From: Acidobacteriota bacterium
GTDB taxonomy: Bacteria; Acidobacteriota; Terriglobia; Terriglobales; Acidobacteriaceae
NCBI GenBank assembly: GCA_019247235.1
Contig: JAFAPG010000230.1
Coordinates: forward strand, 1-5,018
Length of the DNA stretch: 5,018 bases
Direction: 5' to 3'
Shown here: piece after piece, positions 1 to 5,018 of the stretch
Numbering within the stretch: position 1 is the first letter of the stretch
Layout: every line of letters begins with the position of its first letter
Translations under genes and position numbers: made by a program
Notes under the pieces: model-generated
Seen by the model: only the letters and a program-made list of their open reading frames with translations
Database searches by the model: none
What the model was told of the DNA's origin: nothing

Positions 1-111
1 AGTCGCGAACAGGTTGAAAGCATGGAGAAGAGAATGTGGGAGCTCTACGATCGCAACCAAATTCCTCATGATGTGCCATTCGCCGCTATTGCATCTCAGG
101 GAAATCGCTAG
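1..111 (+). CDS. C-terminal end of an unidentified protein (5' part outside the window)
   Basis: Frame 1 is open from the first base to a TAG at 109-111, giving 36 residues that begin SREQVESMEKRMWELYDRNQ and end FAAIASQGNR. The stretch is charged and looks helical at first (EQVESMEKRMWELYDR), then has a short hydrophobic tail. There is no transmembrane segment or recognisable domain in what is visible. I do not recognise the family, and 36 residues are too few to assign a function. Support for a real gene end comes from the open frame, ordinary codon use, and a perfect inverted repeat starting 20 bases after the stop, in a position suitable for a transcript end. It is convergent with the ftsK gene to its right. 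It could still be a chance open frame, because the start lies outside the window. Confidence 0.5.
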   Translation, partial: SREQVESMEKRMWELYDRNQIPHDVPFAAIASQGNR

Positions 112-131
112 CAACTCGCATGAACCAGCAG

Positions 132-154
132 ACCTCAACCTCGTTCATTGAGGT
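132..154 (+). terminator. Hairpin downstream of the partial plus-strand gene
   Basis: ACCTCAA at 132-138 and TTGAGGT at 148-154 form a perfect 7-bp stem around a 9-base loop. It begins 20 bases after the TAG at 109-111. No T-run follows on either strand, so it is not a canonical intrinsic terminator. It may be a 3'-end stabilising hairpin or a weak terminator. The inverted repeat is seen directly; the function is inferred from position. Confidence 0.35.
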
Positions 155-483
155 AGTACGCTAATTCCTAACGTGGAGAGCTTGCAGGACGCGCGCGGGG
201 AACTGACTTACTCCGGCGCGTCTTCTCCGCTGCCCTGATCGCCGCCACGCTGGATAGCACCCCTTCTCGGCGTTGCAATTGTTAAAGGAGAGGCGTTGGA
301 CGGCAGGCGCCCGCATTTGCCCTAGAATTGTAGTCTCGATCTAAGGCCCCTCGCGGACTGCAGATCGGTTTTGTTACTGCATTTGCGCGCGCCTCAGCCG
401 CACTGGGCAGAGCCACGTTACGCGCTCGAGTGCACTTCAAGCTGAATTTATTCTCGTCTAGTTCCGAAACCGAGCACCGCGCG

Positions 484-507
484 AAAAAGATGGCCGGTGG
501 CGTGGCC
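484..507 (-). terminator. Weak intrinsic-terminator-like hairpin after ftsK
   Basis: Read on the minus strand, GGCC (504-507), an 8-base loop and GGCC (492-495) are followed by ATC and then TTTTT (484-488). The stem is only 4 GC pairs, so this is a weak candidate, but the T-tract lies on the correct side for transcription leaving ftsK. It sits about 75 bases past the ftsK stop. No better hairpin with a T-run is visible between 500 and 582. Confidence 0.3.
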
Positions 508-582
508 GTGTTGAGCAACGAAACAGCGCGCCGGAGCGGTTGAACACGAAAGCATCATCCAATACAGCGTTCGATTGTTCGA

Positions 583-2997
583 CTAGCGCATGGACTGTTC
601 CACTTCGTCGATCCAATCGGGTCGTTTCAGTACCTCGCGCGGTTTGGGACCGTCGGCTGCGCCAACAATTCCATCGCGTTCCATAAGGTCTATCAAGTGG
701 GCGGCCCGCCCATAACCGATGCGTAAGCGACGCTGCAGCAGGGAAGTGGAGGCCTTGCCAAACTCAAGAACCAGCCGGACGGCGTCTTGAAACAGAGGGT
801 CATTGTCGTCGACGGAGGAGTCGGGATCTCCGTCAACGGTGACAGCCTCGCGTTCTTCTTTGGGAGCTTCCAGGAACTTCTCCTCGTACTGTGCCGTGCC
901 TTGGGCACGCCAGAATTCAACGACAGCGGCAATTTCCTTTTCCGTGACAAACGGCGCATGGAGCCGGTGAAGGCGGGCGGAGCCCGAAGGCAGATAAAGC
1001 ATGTCGCCGCGGCCGAGAAGCGCTTCGGCGCCATTCGCATCCAAAATGGTTCGGGAATCGACCTTAGTGGCAACCCGGAAAGAGATCCGGGCGGGGAAAT
1101 TGGCTTTAATCAAACCAGTAATCACATCAACCGAGGGACGCTGGGTTGCAAGCACCAGATGAATTCCCACAGCTCGAGCCATCTGAGCCAGCCGCGTGAT
1201 TGATTCTTCCACATTGCCGCCGTCGAGCATCATCAGGTCGGCGAGCTCATCGATAATGATAATGATGTAGGGAATGGGCCGGTCTTCGGAAGATTCGCTA
1301 AATAGATTCGGGGTCTCGGCGTCATCGAACAAGCGATTGTACTGATCAATGTTACGCACACCCTTTTCTGCCAGCAATTTCAAGCGTCGCTCCATCTCGC
1401 GTACGGCGTTGCGTAGAGCATTGGCTGCAAGCTTGGGCTCGGTAATGATAGGCGTGTAAAGGTGGGGAACGCCTTCATAGTTGCCCAATTCTAAGCGCTT
1501 GGGGTCGACCAAGATGAGACGCACCTGCTCTGGGGTCGCTTTGTAGAGGATCGACATGATCATTGCGTTGATGGCCACGCTTTTCCCTGAGCCGGTTGAC
1601 CCAGCAATAAGCAAATGCGGCATGCCCGACAACTCTGCGGTTACAATGCGCCCATTAATGTCCTTACCGAGGGCGAGGGTGAGCTTCGATCTTGAGCCGA
1701 TAAACTCAGACGATTCGATATTTTCCCGCAGCCAGATAATCTCCCTTTCGCGATTCGGCACTTGAATGCCAACAGTGCTTTTGCCAGCCATGCGCTCGAT
1801 TAAGATGCTCTCCGCCTTAAGCGCAAGGCAGAGATCGTCGGTCAAACTGGTCAGGCGGCTGTACTTAATGCCAGCCTCTGGTTTGAACTCAAAAGTCGTA
1901 ACCACTGGTCCGGGATTGATCTGAGTGACCTGCCCGTGAACCTCGAATTCCCCATATTTCTCCGTGAGCACTTGCGCCAGATGCTTAAGCTCATCGGCGT
2001 CTATCGCCTGCTGCCCATCGGGGCGGTGCAGCAGGCTGCTGGGGGGGAGCTTATATCCGCCAGCAATTCGTGACAAAGTGGTCTTAGGTTTTTGTTTCTC
2101 TCCGCTGTCGGCTCGTGCGGTTACTTCGACCACAGCTGGCACCAAGGGGCTGGCTTGGGACTCAGTTGCCGTTTCTTCCTCTTCCGCAAACCGTTCGATG
2201 CCGGTTCGGCGTGGTTCGGGGCGAGCGGGTTCGGCAGAAACTGGCGGCATTGGACGCACTGGAATAACCTGGGTTGGAACTGAGGGTCTAGCAGCGCGAT
2301 GTTTTTCGAGTTGCTTCTGCATGCGCTTTCGTAGGCGCTCTTCCTGCCATTCCTGCCAACGATCCCGCAGGGCAATCACGAAGGAGAAGCGCGTCGAAGC
2401 CCACAATTGGGCTCGGGAAAACGAAAAGGCGGTCGAGAAGTACAGGGCAACGGCCAGCATACTGGTGGAGACGATGTAGGCTCCGGTCAAGTTAAAGTAA
2501 TGCATGAGGGCGTCTCCCAAAACCCGCCCCAGCAATCCTTCTAGTGGCATCGCAGACATCCATCGCAGGCGTCCAGGCAAAAGCGCAAGCAAAGCCGGCA
2601 GGAACATGAGGAGCCAAATTCCACCCAGAAACTTGGCTAACGGGGAGATGCTCTGTCGCGAACGGAACCACCGAATTCCGAGGGTCAGCAGGAATACAGG
2701 CAACAAGAACGCGGTGACGCCGAACACTTGCAACAGCAGGTCCGCGCCGTAGGCACCCACAATGCCGATGCAGTTGCGTGCCACATGTGATCCGGTCAGC
2801 GCGGACGCGCTGTTCAGGGATGGATCAAGCGGAGAGTAGGTCGCAAGTGCCAGGAACAGCAGGAGCGCGAAAACGCAGAACAGGAAGCCCAGCAGTTCAT
2901 TCAGACGCCGGTTATTGGTCGGGTTAAGGATGCGCGAAAAAAACTTCATAATCGGCATGGGGCGTCGTTGGGCACGGGTAAGTGCTCGCCGACCCAT
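583..2997 (-). CDS. ftsK: DNA translocase FtsK (FtsK/SpoIIIE family)
   Basis: This 804-residue inner-membrane septal protein pumps chromosomal DNA during division and, in the family, activates XerCD recombination at dif. The N-terminal part (about 36-190) has four or five hydrophobic membrane segments. A charged, proline-rich linker follows at about 211-330, much shorter than the roughly 600-residue linker of E. coli FtsK. The alpha domain runs from about 330 to 450. The RecA-like motor carries Walker A GSTGSGKS at 466-473, Walker B IIIIIDE with D583-E584, and the family signature LATQRPSVDVITG at 616-628. A winged-helix gamma domain at about 735-800 has RRLRIGYGRAA (756-766), the region that in homologues reads polar KOPS sites and contacts XerD. 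All motor motifs are intact. The start is uncertain: ATG 2997 is the first ATG in frame, but Met14 (2958) and Met17 (2949, MKFFSRILNP) fit the usual FtsK N-terminus better, and none has a well-placed Shine-Dalgarno. No lolA, a common downstream neighbour, follows. Confidence 0.97.
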   Translation of the reverse strand: MGRRALTRAQRRPMPIMKFFSRILNPTNNRRLNELLGFLFCVFALLLFLALATYSPLDPSLNSASALTGSHVARNCIGIVGAYGADLLLQVFGVTAFLLPVFLLTLGIRWFRSRQSISPLAKFLGGIWLLMFLPALLALLPGRLRWMSAMPLEGLLGRVLGDALMHYFNLTGAYIVSTSMLAVALYFSTAFSFSRAQLWASTRFSFVIALRDRWQEWQEERLRKRMQKQLEKHRAARPSVPTQVIPVRPMPPVSAEPARPEPRRTGIERFAEEEETATESQASPLVPAVVEVTARADSGEKQKPKTTLSRIAGGYKLPPSSLLHRPDGQQAIDADELKHLAQVLTEKYGEFEVHGQVTQINPGPVVTTFEFKPEAGIKYSRLTSLTDDLCLALKAESILIERMAGKSTVGIQVPNREREIIWLRENIESSEFIGSRSKLTLALGKDINGRIVTAELSGMPHLLIAGSTGSGKSVAINAMIMSILYKATPEQVRLILVDPKRLELGNYEGVPHLYTPIITEPKLAANALRNAVREMERRLKLLAEKGVRNIDQYNRLFDDAETPNLFSESSEDRPIPYIIIIIDELADLMMLDGGNVEESITRLAQMARAVGIHLVLATQRPSVDVITGLIKANFPARISFRVATKVDSRTILDANGAEALLGRGDMLYLPSGSARLHRLHAPFVTEKEIAAVVEFWRAQGTAQYEEKFLEAPKEEREAVTVDGDPDSSVDDNDPLFQDAVRLVLEFGKASTSLLQRRLRIGYGRAAHLIDLMERDGIVGAADGPKPREVLKRPDWIDEVEQSMR

Positions 2998-3030
2998 CCC
3001 ACACCATCGCGAAAACTCCAGAGCCTCACG

Positions 3031-3060
3031 ATTATCGCAAAAGAGTTCCCAGGTTCACAA
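3031..3060 (-). promoter_or_regulatory. Candidate sigma70-type promoter of ftsK
   Basis: On the minus strand TTGTGA (3055-3060) and GATAAT (3031-3036) are separated by 18 bases. They match 4 of 6 positions of TTGACA and 5 of 6 of TATAAT. A start of transcription near 3024 would leave a leader of about 27 bases before ATG 2997, or about 75 before Met17. The -10 hexamer lies inside a 15-base string that recurs, split in two, in front of the alpha-galactosidase gene. Position and spacing make it plausible, but it rests on sequence alone. Confidence 0.45.
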
Positions 3061-3152
3061 TTGAAGAATTTGGGACACTGAACCTCGATGCGAACCTACG
3101 CAGGAGGGCCCCTCGTCCAGAATGAAATCGAATGTTTGCTAGACCTGCGCTC

Positions 3153-3221
3153 ATGAAGCTCTCCCCCTCTGCCACCTTCTTGATGGTTCTGCTAGTGCCG
3201 CTCGCGTGCGCACAGGTTTGA
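3153..3221 (+). pseudogene. Orphan signal-peptide-like fragment, possibly a decayed secreted-protein gene
   Basis: ATG at 3153 opens 22 codons reading MKLSPSATFLMVLLVPLACA followed by two residues and a TGA at 3219-3221. The peptide has a Lys near the N-terminus, a hydrophobic core (FLMVLLVPLA) and small residues at the end, the layout of a Sec signal peptide. The reading frame then closes. A different frame, offset by one base, is open over this point from about 3206 to 3460, so a frameshift near 3200 could have broken a longer exported protein. I recognise nothing in the downstream translation (for example LRSLRETPTSCGAEPCVIPS). AGGAGG at 3102-3107 is too far upstream to serve ATG 3153. This could equally be chance. 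Confidence 0.2.
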
Positions 3222-3637
3222 TTCCCTTGGCCATGCTGACGGCTGAGCTGCGCTCACTTAGGGAAACTCCGACCTCTTGTGGCGCCGAACCATGTGTCAT
3301 ACCAAGCGATGGCCAGAGAGCATTGGTCAACCACGCTCCACCGGGGTCGATCGGAGCCACGAAGGCGAGCCGGCTCCCGGCTAATGTACTTAAATGCGAT
3401 ACCCGCTGTTCCCTCCCCGCCGCCGAGAATCCGAGGAGGCCAAACCGGTGCCGATGCTAGCGAACCATTTCTACCAAGAGCGCACCGCTACGGAGTGTGC
3501 AAAAAAACTTGTCTACAGATCATTCGATCGTTGCGTTGAATGCATGAAAATGCAGGGATGGGTAATGAAGATTAGCCGAACAAATTTCTTCTTCGACTTG
3601 TTAAACGCTGGTCCCGCTCGCAACTGGCAGACCGCGG

Positions 3638-3674
3638 TTGTGAGCGTCGCCAGAGCGGCAAGCTCAACTCACAA
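3638..3674 (-). terminator. Hairpin downstream of the alpha-galactosidase gene
   Basis: TTGTGAG (3638-3644) and CTCACAA (3668-3674) are perfect inverted repeats. Inside them GCC (3650-3652) and GGC (3657-3659) can pair again, and an alternative GAGC/GCTC pairing is also possible. The outer arm starts 20 bases after the alpha-galactosidase stop, a usual distance for a transcript-end hairpin. No T-run follows on the minus strand, so it is not a textbook intrinsic terminator. The structure is seen; the terminator or 3'-stabiliser role is inferred. Confidence 0.4.
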
Positions 3675-3694
3675 TTTGTAGTCAGTCTAAGCCA

Positions 3695-4906
3695 TCATGG
3701 GCTAATTCGCAGCATGAGCACTGCGTGCGATTCCACCGGCGATGAAAACTTGCCTACGAATTTCCCCAAATCCTTATGTGTCCACAAGTCCCGAACCACA
3801 GCCGCGAGATGACCTGGATAACCGATCTGTTCCCAGGCCACGGTAACTTGCTCTGCCGAGCTCCCCCGGTTAAACAGCACCACCGCCCGGCTTCCATCTT
3901 GAATCTCCTTGTTCCACACTTCCAGATCGCCTTGCTTCCATACCCGGCGGCCCTCGCGCCCCAGAGGGTCCTGATCGATTGCGATCACCTCTTTGTTGGT
4001 GAGAATGTCGCGAATTTCCGATGTCATGCTCCGCAGATCGTTTCCTGCAATTAGGGGCGCGGCCAGCACTGCCCACAAACTGAAATGCGCGCGATATTCG
4101 GTGGTGCTCATCCCTCCATTTCCTACTTCCAGCATATCGGGATCGTTCCAGTGGCCGGGTCCCGCGTAGGATTCCAGCCCTACCTGCTCGTCCAAAATTG
4201 CCGTCATGCCGTTTGAGCAGCAGCCCCCATGAGGCCATTTCTCTTTGCCGCCCCAGCGATCTTGAATGTCGTCGGTGGTACGCCACAGGTTTCCACCTAC
4301 TTCTTTTCCCCACAGCCACGGTTTAGCCTTTCCCCATTCACAAATGCTGAGCACAATGGGACGGCCGGTGGCGTCGAGCGCGGCGCGAATGTTCGCATAA
4401 GAAGCCCGAGCATCCTGTGTGGTCGTGTGACACCAGTCATACTTAAGGTAGTCAACGCCCCAAGATGCATAAGTAAGGGCATCCTGGTATTCGTGCCCAA
4501 GACCGCCGGGGCGGCCGGCGCAGGTCTTCGCGCCGGCATCAGAGTAAATCCCAAATTTCAATCCCACGGAGTGTACATAATCAGCCAGCGGCTTCATGCC
4601 GGAAGGGAACCGGTTGGGATCAACCACGATTTGGCCAGTCTGGTCGCGCGAGACCTGCCAACAATCATCGATCACCACATATTGATAGCCTGCATCCTTC
4701 ATTCCCGATTTCACCAGCGCGTCGGTCATCGCCCGCACCAGTTCGTCGCTGACGTTGCAGTGAAACTTATTCCAGGTGTTCCAGCCCATGGGAGGGGTCG
4801 CTGCCAATCCTTCGGAAACCGAGTTGTCTTCGGCCCAAGCCGGCAGGGTAACAAGCAGACCCAAGGTTACGATCAAGACAAAACAGGATCTTTTCATAAG
4901 CGGCAA
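3695..4906 (-). CDS. Secreted GH27 alpha-galactosidase
   Basis: This 403-residue retaining glycosidase should hydrolyse terminal alpha-galactosyl residues of melibiose, raffinose-type sugars or galactomannan side chains. Residues 1-25 form a Sec signal peptide (basic KR, hydrophobic LIVTLGLLVT, cleavage after AWA), so it acts in the periplasm or outside. The (beta/alpha)8 barrel spans about 35-315 and starts with TPPMGWNTWN. The nucleophile is D157 in KYDWC and the acid/base is D213 in WRTTDDI. Galactose is likely held by W42, D80-D81 (IDDCW), K155, R209 and D255 (WNDPDMLEVGNGGM). CEW at 189-191 matches alpha-galactosidases rather than N-acetylgalactosaminidases, and the retained IDD pair argues against beta-L-arabinopyranosidase. 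C50/C82 and C129/C159 are at the usual disulfide positions. A beta-sandwich domain closes the protein (about 318-402). Length is typical for a single-module enzyme, with no carbohydrate-binding module. TTG at 4906 is chosen because GTGAGG lies 8 bases upstream; ATG 4897 (Met4) is the alternative. Confidence 0.95.
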   Translation of the reverse strand: MPLMKRSCFVLIVTLGLLVTLPAWAEDNSVSEGLAATPPMGWNTWNKFHCNVSDELVRAMTDALVKSGMKDAGYQYVVIDDCWQVSRDQTGQIVVDPNRFPSGMKPLADYVHSVGLKFGIYSDAGAKTCAGRPGGLGHEYQDALTYASWGVDYLKYDWCHTTTQDARASYANIRAALDATGRPIVLSICEWGKAKPWLWGKEVGGNLWRTTDDIQDRWGGKEKWPHGGCCSNGMTAILDEQVGLESYAGPGHWNDPDMLEVGNGGMSTTEYRAHFSLWAVLAAPLIAGNDLRSMTSEIRDILTNKEVIAIDQDPLGREGRRVWKQGDLEVWNKEIQDGSRAVVLFNRGSSAEQVTVAWEQIGYPGHLAAVVRDLWTHKDLGKFVGKFSSPVESHAVLMLRISP

Positions 4907-5018
4907 AACTAGCGCCTCACATTTTTATCAGATTATCGAGTTACGACGAAAGTGCTCGAGCGTATTTCTCTGGAGAAGCCTTGGTTCTCGGTTGTTGAGC
5001 CGTTTGACAATCTCACTA
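4907..5018 (-). promoter_or_regulatory. Upstream leader of the alpha-galactosidase gene
   Basis: A GATAAT hexamer at 4932-4937 (minus) could be a -10 element, but no TTGACA-like hexamer stands 16-18 bases further upstream (CTCGAG is at 4955-4960). An overlapping TGATAA (4925-4930) also lacks a good -35. Activator-dependent expression would fit an inducible sugar hydrolase, but this is inference. CGATAATC and GTGAGGC here repeat the string in front of ftsK, with 10 extra bases (4921-4930) between the halves. Confidence 0.25.
4915..4920 (-). promoter_or_regulatory. Ribosome binding site favouring a TTG start
   Basis: On the minus strand GTGAGG ends 8 bases before TTG (4904-4906) and 17 bases before the in-frame ATG at 4895-4897. 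The GAGG core and 8-base spacing suit initiation at TTG, giving MPLMKRS rather than MKRS. Both versions keep a functional signal peptide, so the mature enzyme would be the same. Confidence 0.45.

Larger units (their letters stand above)
112..582. other. Gene-free gap between convergent 3' ends
   Basis: I find no convincing gene in these 471 bases. The longest open stretch is a 78-codon minus-strand frame (282-518) with a TTG start and no clear Shine-Dalgarno. Its Arg/Ala-rich, low-hydrophobicity translation matches nothing I know. Visible structure includes the hairpin at 132-154, a 6-bp inverted repeat CGATCT/AGATCG at 337-342 and 362-367 around a 19-base loop, and a GGCC/GGCC hairpin with a minus-strand T5 tract at 484-507. 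No tRNA-like T-arm or other known RNA signature was recognised. The gap is long for a simple convergent junction. Confidence 0.6.
2998..3694. other. 697-base gap between ftsK and the alpha-galactosidase gene
   Basis: No gene can be named here. The left end carries the candidate ftsK promoter and the right end a hairpin after the alpha-galactosidase stop. Between them are several short overlapping open frames of 69 to 95 codons on both strands, none with a convincing ribosome binding site or familiar protein sequence. A truncated signal-peptide-like frame lies at 3153-3221. Two compact hairpins are visible: AGCCGG-ctc-CCGGCT at 3368-3382 and TGCAT-GAAA-ATGCA at 3541-3554, the latter with a GNRA-type loop. 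A run of seven A lies at 3501-3507. The stretch may contain a decayed gene or an unrecognised RNA, but nothing settles this. Confidence 0.55.

Noticed and set aside
165..300. Integron attC-like ends (CCTAAC near 167 and GCGTTGGAC near 292)
   Set aside because: The inner parts are not inverted repeats; GGAGAG occurs at both ends in direct orientation. There is no integrase or cassette gene in the window.
282..518. 78-codon minus-strand open frame downstream of ftsK
   Set aside because: It uses a TTG start without a ribosome binding site, its translation is unlike any family I know, and the candidate ftsK terminator overlaps its beginning.
1244..1264. Short tandem repeat of GATAAT/GAT on the plus strand
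   Set aside because: It is the reverse complement of the Ile-run codons in the FtsK Walker B strand (IIIIIDE) and is explained by protein sequence.
3500..3535. Minus-strand T7 run (3501-3507) after a GATC/GATC hairpin as a terminator
   Set aside because: The stem is only 4 bp with a 4-base loop and is separated from the T-run by about 10 bases; the geometry is wrong for an intrinsic terminator.
3394..3681. 95-codon plus-strand open frame in the gap
   Set aside because: There is no Shine-Dalgarno before ATG 3394, no recognisable protein, and its end runs through the hairpin that follows the alpha-galactosidase gene. It cannot be excluded, but I cannot support it as a gene.
4229..4912. 227-codon open frame on the plus strand
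   Set aside because: It lies almost wholly antisense to the well-supported alpha-galactosidase gene, has no recognisable domain, and is explained by codon bias of the opposite strand.
5004..5009. Perfect TTGACA on the plus strand, a possible -35 for a rightward gene
   Set aside because: The matching -10 would lie beyond the window end, so it cannot be judged.
1..5018. FtsK-related DNA sites (E. coli-type KOPS GGGNAGGG, or a dif-like site)
   Set aside because: A reading of both strands found no exact GGGNAGGG and no dif-like 28-mer. The KOPS sequence of this organism may differ, so absence says little.

Overview
The window holds two complete minus-strand genes, the 3' end of a plus-strand gene, and two long non-coding gaps. 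Composition is moderately GC-rich. The combination of an about 800-residue FtsK with a short proline/charge-rich linker and a secreted plant-polysaccharide-type GH27 alpha-galactosidase would suit a soil heterotroph such as a member of Acidobacteriota. This is an impression from protein style, not a proof; no rRNA or other strong taxonomic marker is present.

Layout from left to right. Bases 1-111 are the last 36 codons of an unidentified plus-strand gene, followed 20 bases later by a perfect 7-bp inverted repeat (132-154) that may end its transcript. Bases 112-582 lie between two convergent 3' ends and hold no convincing gene; a weak hairpin plus T5 tract (484-507) may terminate the gene arriving from the right. 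Bases 583-2997 (minus) encode the membrane-anchored DNA translocase FtsK. A sigma70-like promoter sits at 3031-3060. Bases 2998-3694 are a 697-base gap with small hairpins and a truncated signal-peptide-like plus-strand reading frame, but no gene I can name. Bases 3695-4906 (minus) encode an exported GH27 alpha-galactosidase that appears to start at TTG. The last 112 bases are its leader.

The two complete genes share a strand but are probably separate transcription units: the gap between them is long, a hairpin follows the alpha-galactosidase stop, and ftsK has its own promoter candidate. Their functions are unrelated: chromosome segregation at division versus release of galactose from exogenous alpha-galactosides. 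The one link visible in the DNA is a shared leader motif, GCCTCAC next to GATTATCG on the plus strand, contiguous upstream of ftsK and split by 10 bases upstream of the alpha-galactosidase. I found no mobile element, CRISPR array, tRNA or rRNA, and no convincing new system; the points worth a second look are modest ones about start sites, leaders and the two gaps.
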